A stretch of 64,000 nucleotides of DNA from Pseudomonadota bacterium (GTDB lineage Bacteria > Pseudomonadota > Gammaproteobacteria > Burkholderiales > Burkholderiaceae_C), in the NCBI GenBank assembly GCA_963205115.1, contig CAUJHV010000007.1:1-64000 (forward strand), written 5' to 3'. The notes below the pieces were generated by a model that was not told the DNA's origin, ran no database searches, and saw only the letters and a list, made by a program, of their open reading frames with translations. A program made the position numbers and the translations under genes. Every line of letters begins with the position of its first letter. The stretch's first letter is position 1. This document shows, in pieces, positions 52,586 through 61,859 of the stretch.

Positions 52586-53875
52586 ATGATCCGCCTGTTC
52601 ATCTCGTACCGGCGCGTGGATGCCGAACATGCCGCGCAGCGGGTGCGCGCGGTGATGCGTGCGCGTTTCGGTGACGACGCGGTCTTCATCGACCGGGACA
52701 TTCCGGCCGGCACCGACTGGGCCCAGTACCTGAACGAGCGCCTGGAATCGGCCACCGACGTGATCGTGCTGGTGGGCGACGTCTTCATCAACGAGCTGCG
52801 CGCACGCGGCAGCGGCGCCCCGGGCCAGGCGGGCGATTCGACGGACTGGCTCAAGACCGAGATCCGCACCGCGCTGGACATGAAGAAAAACATCTACCCG
52901 GTTGTCATCGGGCGGCAGGACATGCCCGACAGCGGCCAGCTGCCATCGGACATCGGCGCCTTCGCGCGCGCGCAGGCGGTCTTCGCCCGCGAGCCGGCCT
53001 TCGACGTGGCGCTGGGCAAGCTGGCCGACGACATCGCGGCCAAACGCGGCTGGGTCGCGTCCGCGCATGCGGCGACCGCCGCCACCCCCGGCAGTCGCAC
53101 GCTCGGCGCGAGCGTGGCCCTGGTGTTCGCGGCGATGCTGGCCGTGGCACTGATGGGCGGCCTGATCCAGTGGCGCGCCACCGACGGCACCGACATGCGC
53201 CTGGCGCCGGTCTTCTGGATCGGCGCCTACTACGTGCTGCTGACGCTGCTGTGGGGCCTGGGGCCCTACCTCGTGTACGCGGCGGTGGCCGAAGCCCGGG
53301 CGCGGGCGTCGCTGCCGGTGCACAACGCACTCGGCGCGCTGACCATGCTCAACATGACGGTGGCGCTGCTGGCCGGCGGCAGCTTTCTGCTGCTGTCCAC
53401 GCGCACCGGCTGGGCGCTGCGTTTGATCGGGCTCATGCCGGATTCACCGGGCGCGATCCACTACGCCACGCAAGGCGTCGTGCTGGTGATGATCGTCTTT
53501 GCGGCGGTCGGGGTGGCGATGCTGGAGCCGGTGGTGCGCAAGCGCGAGGCCATCGCGCGCCGCTTCGGCATGCAGCAGTTGGCCGCGCTGGCGCTGGCCG
53601 TGCTGGTGGTCAACCTGTGGTTTGCGGTCTCGGTGATCACGTCGATGCCGCCGGTGGCGCCGCAGCGGCTGGTGCCCGTGATCGGCTACTTCATGCTGGC
53701 CCCGGCGCTGCCCGCGCTGCTGGTGACACGCGACCTGGCGGGCTCGCTGCTGGGGCTGAACCTGAAGGCCTGGCACAACCGGCTGCTGGTGGGCCTGGCC
53801 ATCAGCCTGTATGTGGCCTGCACGCTGAGCTACTTTGCGCAGGGGCCGCTGCCGCTGATGACGGGGCTGGGCTGA
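52586..53875 (+). CDS. TIR-domain multi-pass membrane protein
   Basis: 429 residues. TIR domain (about 1-150) with box 1 MIRLFISYRR, box 2 VFIDRDIPAGTDW and the position of the catalytic NADase Glu, Glu 92, in DWLKTEIRTALDM. After a short Ala-rich linker, residues 173-429 have about six or seven hydrophobic helices. GGAGG lies six bases before ATG 52586. It may be an NAD+-cleaving defence or signalling protein; it has no partner gene of a known anti-phage system, and the only neighbours are a divergent START-domain gene and gltL. Confidence 0.85.
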   Translation: MIRLFISYRRVDAEHAAQRVRAVMRARFGDDAVFIDRDIPAGTDWAQYLNERLESATDVIVLVGDVFINELRARGSGAPGQAGDSTDWLKTEIRTALDMKKNIYPVVIGRQDMPDSGQLPSDIGAFARAQAVFAREPAFDVALGKLADDIAAKRGWVASAHAATAATPGSRTLGASVALVFAAMLAVALMGGLIQWRATDGTDMRLAPVFWIGAYYVLLTLLWGLGPYLVYAAVAEARARASLPVHNALGALTMLNMTVALLAGGSFLLLSTRTGWALRLIGLMPDSPGAIHYATQGVVLVMIVFAAVGVAMLEPVVRKREAIARRFGMQQLAALALAVLVVNLWFAVSVITSMPPVAPQRLVPVIGYFMLAPALPALLVTRDLAGSLLGLNLKAWHNRLLVGLAISLYVACTLSYFAQGPLPLMTGLG

Positions 53876-53897
53876 GGCGCAGAAGCGTCCGGCCCTG

Positions 53898-53915
53898 AGC
53901 GGCTTGCAAGCCGCT
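53898..53915. terminator. Perfect 18-bp palindrome between TIR and gltL genes
   Basis: AGCGGCTTGCAAGCCGCT lies between the converging TIR and gltL stops, six bases from the latter. No U-tract. Likely a shared 3' hairpin. Confidence 0.45.
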
Positions 53916-53921
53916 GCGGCG

Positions 53922-54656
53922 TCAGTGCTGCAGGATCTTGGACAGGAAGTCCTTGGCACGCGGCGAGCGTGCGTCAGGGTTGCCGAAGAAATCGTCCTTC
54001 TTGCAGTCCTCGACGATCTTGCCGGCGTCCATGAAGATCACGCGGTGGCTGACCTTCTTGGCGAAGCCCATCTCGTGCGTCACGCACATCATGGTCATGC
54101 CCTCGTTGGCCAGCTGCACCATGACGTCGAGCACCTCGCCGACCATTTCAGGGTCCAGCGCCGAGGTGGGCTCGTCGAAGAGCATGACGATCGGGTCCAT
54201 GCTCAGCGCGCGGGCGATGGCCACACGCTGCTGCTGGCCGCCGGAGAGCTGACCCGGAAACTTGTCCTTGTGCGCCATCAGGCCCACGCGGTCGAGCATC
54301 TTCAGGCCGCGCTGCAGCGCCTCGTCCTTGCTGCGGTTGAGCACCTTGATCTGCGCGATGGTCAGGTTCTCGGTCACCGACAGGTGCGGGAACAGCTCGA
54401 AATGCTGGAACACCATGCCCACGCGGCTGCGCAGCTTGGGCAGATCCGTCTTGGGGTCGCTGATGCTGATGCCGTCGACCACGATGTCGCCCTTCTGGAA
54501 AGGCTCCAGCGCATTGACGGTCTTGATCAGCGTGGACTTTCCAGAGCCCGAGGGTCCGCACACGACGACGACCTCACCCTTCTGGATGGTCGTGGTGCAG
54601 TCGGTCAGCACCTGAAAGCTGCCGTACCACTTGCTGACATTTTTGATGTCGATCAT
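53922..54656 (-). CDS. gltL: Glutamate/aspartate ABC transporter ATP-binding protein
   Basis: 244 residues. Walker [14 protein letters not shown]-loop [12 protein letters not shown], signature [15 protein letters not shown], Walker [13 protein letters not shown] and H-loop VTHEMGFA are intact. Close to GltL/GlnQ of polar amino acid systems. Start ATG 54656 ([14 protein letters not shown]). It is the last gene of gltI-gltJ-gltK-gltL, separated from gltK by 148 bases that contain a palindromic repeat. Confidence 0.95.
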   Translation of the reverse strand: MIDIKNVSKWYGSFQVLTDCTTTIQKGEVVVVCGPSGSGKSTLIKTVNALEPFQKGDIVVDGISISDPKTDLPKLRSRVGMVFQHFELFPHLSVTENLTIAQIKVLNRSKDEALQRGLKMLDRVGLMAHKDKFPGQLSGGQQQRVAIARALSMDPIVMLFDEPTSALDPEMVGEVLDVMVQLANEGMTMMCVTHEMGFAKKVSHRVIFMDAGKIVEDCKKDDFFGNPDARSPRAKDFLSKILQH

Positions 54657-54731
54657 GAGAGTTACCTTCAGAGCTCGGCAAGACGAAGCGAAAGGGCACC
54701 GACAAGGCAGCGGCATCCCAAAGCAAGCACA

Positions 54732-54799
54732 GCGGATCCGGCTTGGCCGATCCGCTCGCGCTGCCCCCTGAGGGGAGGCGCCGAAGGCGCTTCGGGGGG
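54732..54799. repeat. REP-like palindromic intergenic element
   Basis: Three consecutive stems: GCGGATC / GATCCGC (54732-54755), CCCC TGA GGGG (54765-54775) and GCGCC GAA GGCGC (54778-54790), ending in a run of seven G (54793-54799 with neighbours). I recall GC-rich modules like this between operon genes in Comamonadaceae-type genomes, but only this copy is in the window, so being dispersed is unproven. Confidence 0.55.
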
Positions 54800-54804
54800 G
54801 ACCA

Positions 54805-55470
54805 TCACCGGATGATCGCGATCTTGGCCTGCAGGCGACGCACGGTCATCGACAGGCTGAAACAGATCACGAAATAGACGACCGCCGCGACCAGGTAGGT
54901 CTCGACGGGGCGGTTGAAGTTCTTGCCCGCCACCTCGAAGCCCTTGAGCAGGTCGTAGGCGCCGATGGCATAGACCAGCGAGGTGTCCTGGAACAGGATG
55001 ATGGTCTGCGTCAGCAGCACCGGCAGCATGTTGCGGAAGGCCTGCGGCAGCACGATCAGCTGCATGGTTTGCGCGTAGGTCATGCCCACCGCATAACCGG
55101 CATGCACCTGCCCCCGGGACACGCTCTGGATGCCCGCGCGCATGATCTCGGAGTAGTACGCCGCCTCGAAGATCGTGAAGGTGACGATCGCCGAGACCTC
55201 GGCGCCCATGGGCCGGCCGATCAGCATGGGGATCAGCAGGAAGAACCACAGGATCACCATGACCAGCGGGATGCTGCGCATGGTGTTGACGTAGAACGCC
55301 GCCGGCGTCACCAGCCAGGGCTTGCCCGACAGGCGCATCAGCGCCAGCAGCGTGCCCAGCACGATGCCGCCGATCATCGCGATCAGCGTGAGCTGGAACG
55401 AGAAGATCAGGCCCTTGAGGACGAAGCCGGAAACGACGTCCCAGGTCAGGAAGGAGAAGTCGAGATTCAT
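54805..55470 (-). CDS. gltK: Glutamate/aspartate ABC transporter permease GltK
   Basis: 221-residue inner-membrane permease with five helices and the HEQVR-type cytoplasmic loop of amino acid systems: [19 protein letters not shown] followed by [16 protein letters not shown]-terminus [25 protein letters not shown] precedes ATG 55470 by about eight bases. It lies 13 bases downstream of the gltJ stop. Pairs with GltJ to form the channel for Glu/Asp delivered by GltI. Confidence 0.94.
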   Translation of the reverse strand: MNLDFSFLTWDVVSGFVLKGLIFSFQLTLIAMIGGIVLGTLLALMRLSGKPWLVTPAAFYVNTMRSIPLVMVILWFFLLIPMLIGRPMGAEVSAIVTFTIFEAAYYSEIMRAGIQSVSRGQVHAGYAVGMTYAQTMQLIVLPQAFRNMLPVLLTQTIILFQDTSLVYAIGAYDLLKGFEVAGKNFNRPVETYLVAAVVYFVICFSLSMTVRRLQAKIAIIR

Positions 55471-55483
55471 GATCGGTTCCTCC

Positions 55484-56221
55484 TCACTTGGAGCCGACCA
55501 TGCCGGGTACCCGCACGCGGTTCTCGATGAACAGCGCGGCCCGGTTGATGGCAAAGGCGGAGATGAAATACAGGCCCGTGACGGCCAGGTAGATCTCGAT
55601 GCCGCGCGAGGTTTCCTCCTGCGCCTGCATCGCGAACATCGTCAGCTCGGCGATGCTCACGGCAAAGGCCACCGACGAGTTCTTGATGATGTTCATCGAC
55701 TCGCTGGTCAGCGGCGGAATGATGATGCGGAACGCCATCGGCAGCAGCACGTAGCGGTAGGTCTGCGGCAGCGTCAGGCCCACGGCCAGGCCCGCATAGC
55801 GCTGGCCGCGCGGCAGGCTCTGGATGCCGGCGCGTACCTGCTCGGAGATGCGCGCGCTGGTGAAGAAGCCCAGCGCAAAAACCACCAGGATGAAGCTGGG
55901 GAAAGCCTTCAGCGGCGGGATCAGCGCCGGGATCACGTGGTACCAGAGGAAGATCTGGACCAGCAGCGGGATGTTGCGGAAGAGCTCGGTCCAGGCGTTG
56001 CCAAAACCCGCGAACCACTTGTTGGGTGTCGTGCGCAGGATGCCGATCAGCGAACCCAGGCTCAGCGCGACGATCAGCGCCAGTATCGACACCGACAGCG
56101 TCCAGCCCCATGCCGACAGCATCCACTGCAGGTAGGTGGTGTCGCCGCCGCTGCCGAAACAGCTGGTCGTCGCCTCGCCGCTCACGGTGTCCTTGCAGAA
56201 CACCTGCCAGTCCCACGCCAC
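55484..56221 (-). CDS. gltJ: Glutamate/aspartate ABC transporter permease GltJ
   Basis: 245 residues. Start is a GTG at 56221 with GAGGAGAG five bases upstream, giving MAWDWQVFCKDTVSGE, the family-typical N-terminus; the longer frame upstream lacks such features. The periplasmic insert with FGSGGDTTYLQWML and the cytoplasmic SEQVRAGIQSLPRGQ loop identify GltJ. It follows gltI by 101 bases. Confidence 0.94.
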   Translation of the reverse strand: MAWDWQVFCKDTVSGEATTSCFGSGGDTTYLQWMLSAWGWTLSVSILALIVALSLGSLIGILRTTPNKWFAGFGNAWTELFRNIPLLVQIFLWYHVIPALIPPLKAFPSFILVVFALGFFTSARISEQVRAGIQSLPRGQRYAGLAVGLTLPQTYRYVLLPMAFRIIIPPLTSESMNIIKNSSVAFAVSIAELTMFAMQAQEETSRGIEIYLAVTGLYFISAFAINRAALFIENRVRVPGMVGSK

Positions 56222-56322
56222 GGCGCTCTCCTCGTTGGCTCTGTTTTTCTGCCGGGTCGCTGCCCGGATCGGGGCCGGCACGCGGCCGGCCCCTGGGTGA
56301 TGCTCAGGCCTTCAGGCCGGCT

Positions 56323-57225
56323 TCACTTCTTGGCGTAGTCTTCGACGGGCTTGTCGTTCGGATTGGCCCAGGCCGCCTTGGTGGCGTCAGAAGCCGGCAG
56401 GCCGATGCGCGTGTTGGACGGCGCGATCGGCTGCATGAACCACTTGTCGTAGACCTTGGCCATCTCGCCGGACTTGGCCATCGCGGCCAGGCTGGCATCC
56501 ACGGCCTTCTTGAAGGCCGGGTCGTCCTTGCGGATCATGATGGCGATGGGCTCGACCGACAGCACTTCGCCGACGATCTTGTAGTCGGCCGGGGACTTGG
56601 ACTTGGCGATGTTGCCGGCCAGGATCTGGCCGTCCATCACGAAGGCGTCGGCGCGGCCCGATTCCAGCAGCAGGAAGCTGTCGGCGTGGTCCTTGCCGAA
56701 GACTTCCTTGAAGTCCACGCCGTTGGCCTTCTCGTGCTTGCGCAACAGCTGGACCGAGGTGGTGCCGGTGGTCGTCGCCACGTTCTTGCCGTTGAGCTGG
56801 GCGATCGAGGTGATGCCCGAAGCGCCCTTCACCGCGATGCGCACTTCCTCGACGTAGGTCGTGTTGGCGAAGGCCACGTCCTTCTGGCGTGCGGCGTTGT
56901 TGGTGGTCGAGCCGCACTCGATGTCCACCGTGCCGTTCTGCACCAGCGGGATGCGGTTCTGCGAGGTGACCGGCTGGTACTTGATGTCCAGCTTGGCCAG
57001 GCCGAGCGACTTCTGCACATCGGCCAGCACGCGCTGGCACAGCTCGACATGGAAGCCGGCGTACTTGCCGTCACCCAGCGTGTAGGACAGGCCGCCCGAC
57101 GATTCGCGCACGCCCATCGTGACGGCGCCGGAATCCTTGATCTTCTTGAGCGTGTCGGCATGGGCCGCGCCCACGGTGAGCGCCAGGCCGGCCAGTGCTG
57201 CAGCGGCGATCAGGGTTTTCTTCAT
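56323..57225 (-). CDS. gltI: Glutamate/aspartate-binding periplasmic protein
   Basis: 300 residues. Signal peptide MKKTLIAAAALAGLALTVGA ending AHA-D. Type II periplasmic binding fold with GVRESSGGLSYTLGDGKYAG, VDIECGSTTNNAARQ and TTGTTSVQLLRKHE, all as in GltI/AatJ. First and likely most expressed gene of the operon, with a promoter about 90 bases upstream. Binds Glu/Asp and hands it to GltJK. Confidence 0.95.
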   Translation of the reverse strand: MKKTLIAAAALAGLALTVGAAHADTLKKIKDSGAVTMGVRESSGGLSYTLGDGKYAGFHVELCQRVLADVQKSLGLAKLDIKYQPVTSQNRIPLVQNGTVDIECGSTTNNAARQKDVAFANTTYVEEVRIAVKGASGITSIAQLNGKNVATTTGTTSVQLLRKHEKANGVDFKEVFGKDHADSFLLLESGRADAFVMDGQILAGNIAKSKSPADYKIVGEVLSVEPIAIMIRKDDPAFKKAVDASLAAMAKSGEMAKVYDKWFMQPIAPSNTRIGLPASDATKAAWANPNDKPVEDYAKK

Positions 57226-57317
57226 GCAATCTCCAGAGGTACCCCGCGGGGTGTTTGGGGTGGGTCGGACAGGCCGTTGGCGCGGTTGCGCTTCGGCACG
57301 GCGCGGGGTCGGGGCAG

Positions 57318-57345
57318 AGTGTAGAACCGGGGAAATCCGTGTCGC
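57318..57345 (-). promoter_or_regulatory. Possible gltI promoter
   Basis: On the minus strand GCGACA (57340-57345) and TACACT (57318-57323) are 16 bases apart, giving a leader of about 85 bases before the gltI ATG. Only four of six bases match in the -35 box. Confidence 0.4.
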
Positions 57346-57399
57346 CCATGGCTTCTACGTAGCATCGACCCATGCACCGCATGCATGAAACGCGCCTGG

Positions 57400-57888
57400 C
57401 TACGCGGCGGTGGACCTGAACAGGCTGGCGTGTGCCATCACGGCTTCCAGCGGCAGCCGCCGGCCGGCCAGGTGATCGTCGAAACAGGTCTGCACCAGCG
57501 GGCTGCGATGGCGCGCCGACTCGGTGCGAACCTCGTCAGGCGTCATCCACAACGTCCGCACGATGCCCTCGTCCAGTGCACGGCCGGGCTGCGGCGCGCC
57601 CACCCGGCCGCTGAAGGCCAGCCGGACATAGGTGATGTCCTCGCCGGTGGCCGGCCGCTGGAAGCGCGCCAGGTAGACGCCCAGGAAGGCCAGCGGCTCG
57701 AAGACACAGGCCGTCTCTTCCAGCACTTCGCGGCACACCGCCTGCAGCGCAGACTCGCCCTGCTCCAGGTGCCCGGCCGGGTTGTTCAGCCGCAGACCTT
57801 CGGGCGTGTGTTCCTCGACCAGCAGGAAACGGCCCTCGTGTTCGATGACGGCGGCCACGGTCACGCTGGGGCGAAATCGGCTGTCCAT
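57400..57888 (-). CDS. Nudix hydrolase (NudJ-like)
   Basis: 162 residues. The Nudix box is present as GHLEQGESALQ then AVCREVLEETA, with the usual terminal Gly replaced by Ala. N-terminus FRPSVTVAAVIEHEGRFLLV and the ARFQRPATGEDITYVRLAF strand resemble NudJ (thiamine pyrophosphate/HMP-PP and NTP phosphatase); in betaproteobacteria this gene is often next to mnmA, but here mnmA is at 43 kb. It lies upstream of gltI and diverges from pntA; a palindrome GTAGATCTAC (57913-57922) is in that gap. Confidence 0.88.
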   Translation of the reverse strand: MDSRFRPSVTVAAVIEHEGRFLLVEEHTPEGLRLNNPAGHLEQGESALQAVCREVLEETACVFEPLAFLGVYLARFQRPATGEDITYVRLAFSGRVGAPQPGRALDEGIVRTLWMTPDEVRTESARHRSPLVQTCFDDHLAGRRLPLEAVMAHASLFRSTAA

Positions 57889-57991
57889 GCTTCTTCCCGG
57901 GGCGTCCAGTGAGTAGATCTACGGCAACGGCAGACCCCTTCGATTGTGTTAGCTTCCCGTGCGAAAACAGCAAGACACGAGGAGAGTACCC

Positions 57992-59572
57992 ATGTTGATC
58001 GGAGTCCCGAAAGAGTCGGCCGCGGGCGAAAAACGCGTGGCCACCGTGCCCGACGTGGTGGAGAAACTCGTCAAGCTGGGCTTCTCGGTCGCGGTCGAAA
58101 GCGGTGCGGGCGACGCGGCAAATTTTGCCGACGACACGTACCGCGCGGCCGGCGCGAAGGTCGTGCCCACGGCCGCTGAACTCTGGTCGACATCGGACAT
58201 CGTCTTCAAGGTGCGCGGCCCCAGCCCCGAAGAGGTCGGCCTGATGCGCCAAGGCGGCACGCTGATCAGCTTCATCTGGCCGGCGCAGAACCCTGAACTC
58301 ATGCAGCAACTGGCGGCGAAGAAGGCCACCGTGCTGGCCATCGATTCGCTGCCGCGCCAGCTCTCGCGCGCGCAGAAGATGGATGCGCTGACGTCCATGG
58401 CCGGCATCAGCGGCTATCGCGCCGTGATCGAGGCGGCCAATGCCTTCGGCCGCTTCTTCAATGGCCAGATCACGGCCGCGGGCAAGATCCCGCCGGCCAA
58501 GGTCTTCATCGCCGGCGCCGGCGTGGCCGGCCTGGCCGCCATCGGCACCGCGGCCAACCTGGGCGCCATCGTGCGCGCCAACGACACCCGCGCCGAGGTT
58601 GCCGACCAGGTGGTCTCGCTGGGTGGCGAATTTGTCAGGGTCGACTACGAAGAAGAAGGCTCGGGCGGCGGCGGCTATGCCAAGGTGATGAGCGAGGGCT
58701 TCCAGAAGGCCCAGCGCGAGATGTACGCCAAGCAGGCCAAGGACGCGGACATCATCATCACGACGGCCCTGATCCCCGGCAAGCCCGCGCCCAAGCTGAT
58801 CACCGCCGAGATGGTGCAAAGCATGAAGCCCGGCAGCGTGATCGTCGACATGGCCGGCGAGCAGGGCGGCAATTGCGAGCTCACCGTCCCGGGCGAGGCG
58901 GTCGTGCGCCACGGCGTCACCATCATCGGCTACACCGATCTGGTCAGCCGCCTGGCCAAGCAGTCGTCCACGCTGTACTCGACCAACCTGCTGCGCGTGA
59001 CCGAGGAGCTGTGCAAGACCAAGGACGGCGTCATCCACGTCAACATGGAAGACGACGCCATCCGCGGCCTGACGGTCATCAAGGAAGGCAGCGTCACCTG
59101 GCCGCCACCGCCGCCCAAGCTGCCGGCCGTGGTGGCCAAGCCCAAGGCGGCCGCGGCGGTGGCCGCACCCAAGGGGCACGGCCATGGCGCTGGCGAGCCG
59201 ATGTCGGGCCAGTCGCTGGCCGTGGTCTTCGGCATCGGCGCACTGGCCTTCCTGCTGGTGGGCCTGTATGCGCCGGCGAGCTTCCTCGCGCACTTCACCG
59301 TCTTCGTGCTGGCCTGCTTCGTGGGCTACATGGTCGTGTGGAACGTGACACCTTCGCTGCACACGCCGCTGATGAGCGTGACCAACGCCATCTCGTCGAT
59401 CATCGCCATCGGCGCGCTGGTGCAGGTGGCGCCTCCCCTGGCGGGGGGTGCCGTGGACCGGCCGAATGCGCTGATCCTCGGTCTGGCGGTGTTTTCGCTG
59501 GTGCTCACGGGCATCAACATGTTCGGCGGCTTCGCGGTGACGCGTCGCATGCTGGCGATGTTCCGCAAGTGA
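57992..59572 (+). CDS. pntA: NAD(P) transhydrogenase subunit alpha
   Basis: 526 residues: dI NAD(H)-binding domain ([40 protein letters not shown]), the mobile loop region around [14 protein letters not shown], a Pro/Ala/His-rich linker (GHGHGAGEP), then four C-terminal helices of dII. This is the E. coli-like single alpha chain. GAGGAGAG is six bases before ATG 57992. Together with PntB, 13 bases downstream, it makes NADPH from NADH at the cost of the proton gradient. Confidence 0.96.
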   Translation: MLIGVPKESAAGEKRVATVPDVVEKLVKLGFSVAVESGAGDAANFADDTYRAAGAKVVPTAAELWSTSDIVFKVRGPSPEEVGLMRQGGTLISFIWPAQNPELMQQLAAKKATVLAIDSLPRQLSRAQKMDALTSMAGISGYRAVIEAANAFGRFFNGQITAAGKIPPAKVFIAGAGVAGLAAIGTAANLGAIVRANDTRAEVADQVVSLGGEFVRVDYEEEGSGGGGYAKVMSEGFQKAQREMYAKQAKDADIIITTALIPGKPAPKLITAEMVQSMKPGSVIVDMAGEQGGNCELTVPGEAVVRHGVTIIGYTDLVSRLAKQSSTLYSTNLLRVTEELCKTKDGVIHVNMEDDAIRGLTVIKEGSVTWPPPPPKLPAVVAKPKAAAAVAAPKGHGHGAGEPMSGQSLAVVFGIGALAFLLVGLYAPASFLAHFTVFVLACFVGYMVVWNVTPSLHTPLMSVTNAISSIIAIGALVQVAPPLAGGAVDRPNALILGLAVFSLVLTGINMFGGFAVTRRMLAMFRK

Positions 59573-59585
59573 TCGGGAGACGACC

Positions 59586-61001
59586 ATGACTTCCAGCCTG
59601 GCCACCGTTTCCTACATCGGCGCCACCATCCTCTTCATCCTCAGCCTGGGCGGGCTGTCCAACCCCGAGACCGCGCGTCGCGGCAATTTCTTCGGTGTCA
59701 TCGGCATGACGCTGGCGGTGCTGGCCACCGTCTTCGGCCCGCGCGTGGGCGTGGCCGGCATCCCGTACATCGTCGGCGCGCTGATCGTCGGCGGCGCCAT
59801 CGGCCTGTACGCGGCCAAGACGGTGCAGATGACGCAGATGCCCGAGCTCGTCGCGCTGATGCACAGCCTCGTGGGCCTTGCCGCCTGTCTGGTCGGCTTC
59901 GCCAGCTACATCGACACCTCGACCGTCTTCCCGACGGCCGCCGAGAAGTCGATCCACGAAGTGGAGATCTACGTCGGCATCCTGATCGGCGCGGTGACCT
60001 TCTCCGGCTCGATCATTGCCTTCGGCAAGCTCTCGGGCAAGATCGGCGGCAAGCCGCTTCTGCTGCCCGGGCGGCATTGGCTGAACCTCGCGGGCCTGCT
60101 GATCGTCATCTGGTTCGGCCGGGTGTTCCTCAACGCCCACGACATCCAGTCCGGCATGCTGCCGCTGCTGGTGATGACGGTCATCGCGCTGCACTTCGGT
60201 ATCCACATGGTCATGGCGATCGGCGGCGCCGACATGCCGGTGGTCGTCTCGATGCTCAACAGCTACTCGGGCTGGGCGGCGGCCGCCACCGGCTTCATGC
60301 TCAGCAACGACCTGTTGATCGTCGTGGGCGCGCTGGTGGGGTCTTCGGGCGCGATCCTGTCGTACATCATGTGCCGCGCGATGAACCGCAATTTCCTCAG
60401 CGTCATCGCCGGTGGCTTCGGCACCGGTGGTGGTGCTCCGGCCGCCGCGGGCGGTGCGGCGCAGCCGGCCGGCGAGGTCTCGCCGATCCTCGCGGCCGAA
60501 ACCGCGGAGCTGCTGCGCGAATCCAAGAACGTCATCATCGTGCCGGGCTACGGCATGGCGGTGGCGCAGGCCCAGCACACGGTGTTCGAGATCACCAAAC
60601 ACCTGCGCGAGAAGGGCGTCAACGTGCGCTTCGGCATCCACCCGGTGGCCGGCCGCATGCCCGGCCACATGAACGTGCTGCTGGCCGAGGCCAAGGTGCC
60701 CTACGACATCGTGCTCGAGATGGACGAGATCAACGCCGACTTCCCGGACACCGACGTCGCCATGGTGATCGGCGCCAACGACATCGTGAACCCGGCCGCG
60801 CAGGACGACCCCACCAGCCCCATCGCCGGCATGCCGGTGCTGGAGGTCTGGAAGGCCAAGACGTCCATCGTGATGAAGCGCAGCATGGCCTCGGGCTACG
60901 CCGGCGTGGACAACCCGCTGTTCTACAAGGACAACAACCGCATGTTGTTCGGCGACGCGAAGAAGATGCTGGACGAGGTGCTGGCGGCTTTGAGGGCTTG
61001 A
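59586..61001 (+). CDS. pntB: NAD(P) transhydrogenase subunit beta
   Basis: 471 residues. About nine N-terminal helices form dII ([20 protein letters not shown]) and the C-terminal NADP(H)-binding dIII domain carries [35 protein letters not shown], and [20 protein letters not shown]. Complete. Second gene of the pair; its stop is 58 bases before the GST gene. GGGAGA lies before the ATG. Confidence 0.96.
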   Translation: MTSSLATVSYIGATILFILSLGGLSNPETARRGNFFGVIGMTLAVLATVFGPRVGVAGIPYIVGALIVGGAIGLYAAKTVQMTQMPELVALMHSLVGLAACLVGFASYIDTSTVFPTAAEKSIHEVEIYVGILIGAVTFSGSIIAFGKLSGKIGGKPLLLPGRHWLNLAGLLIVIWFGRVFLNAHDIQSGMLPLLVMTVIALHFGIHMVMAIGGADMPVVVSMLNSYSGWAAAATGFMLSNDLLIVVGALVGSSGAILSYIMCRAMNRNFLSVIAGGFGTGGGAPAAAGGAAQPAGEVSPILAAETAELLRESKNVIIVPGYGMAVAQAQHTVFEITKHLREKGVNVRFGIHPVAGRMPGHMNVLLAEAKVPYDIVLEMDEINADFPDTDVAMVIGANDIVNPAAQDDPTSPIAGMPVLEVWKAKTSIVMKRSMASGYAGVDNPLFYKDNNRMLFGDAKKMLDEVLAALRA

Positions 61002-61059
61002 TAGCGACGCGAACCGGCGACCGCGCTATCGTTCGACACGTCCACGCGGAGACTTGCCG

Positions 61060-61698
61060 ATGAGCGAATTTATCCTGCATGCCCGCACCGGCTGGGGTTC
61101 GGCCATCGTCGAAGCCCAGCTTGCCTTCTACGGCCTGCCCTACCGGCTGGAAGACGCCGGCGACCTGTTCGATTCGGCGGATGCGCGCGACAAGCTGCGC
61201 CCGCTCAATCCGCTGACGCAGGTGCCCGTGCTCGTGCGGCCGGACGGCACGGTGCTCACCGAAAGCGCGGCCATCACGCTGCATCTGGCCGATCTCACCG
61301 GCCGCGACGACCTGGTGCCGGGCCCGCAGGCGCCGCAGCGTGCCGCCTTCCTGCGCTGGCTGGTGTTCCTGGTCGCCAACATCTACCCGACCTTCACCTA
61401 CGCCGACATCCCCACGCGCTTCGTCAAGGACGAACAGGCGGCCGACGCCTTCCTGCAGGAGGTCAACACCTACGGGCGGCGCTTGTGGGGCATGGTCGAG
61501 GGCGCGGCGGCTGCGCCCTGGTTCCTGGGCGATCGCTTTTCCGCGCTGGACATCTTCCTGGCCGTGATGACCCGCTGGCGCCCCGGCCCGGCCTGGTTTG
61601 CCGAAAACGCGCCGCTGCTGGCCTGTGCCGCCGCAGGCGCCTCCGACCTGCCGGTGCTGGCCGATGTGATGGCCCGCAATTTCCCGAAGAAGGCCTGA
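61060..61698 (+). CDS. Glutathione S-transferase family protein
   Basis: 212 residues: thioredoxin-like N-terminal domain ([49 protein letters not shown]) and an all-helical C-terminal domain with [20 protein letters not shown]. Ser 10-type Tyr/Ser nucleophile is not obvious; the ESAAI segment for gamma-Glu of glutathione is present. GGAG lies eight bases before ATG 61060. Substrate not predictable. Confidence 0.9.
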   Translation: MSEFILHARTGWGSAIVEAQLAFYGLPYRLEDAGDLFDSADARDKLRPLNPLTQVPVLVRPDGTVLTESAAITLHLADLTGRDDLVPGPQAPQRAAFLRWLVFLVANIYPTFTYADIPTRFVKDEQAADAFLQEVNTYGRRLWGMVEGAAAAPWFLGDRFSALDIFLAVMTRWRPGPAWFAENAPLLACAAAGASDLPVLADVMARNFPKKA

Positions 61699-61859
61699 GC
61701 CGGTGTGAACGGCCAGGCGCGTGCGCCCATGCCGTTCACGCACCCTGGCGGGCGCTCGACGCGCCTGCTGCAGGGGCAAACCCTTGCCGGGCCGCGCCGT
61801 ATCATTCCGCTGGACCGCGCCCAGACGCGGCACATCCGAACACGAGTCCGAGGAGACCG

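Noticed and set aside
59430..59465. CTCCCCTGGCGGGGGG inside pntA, resembling the glt-operon palindromic repeat
   Set aside because: It encodes the normal loop between membrane helices of PntA and shares only the G/C runs with the repeat.
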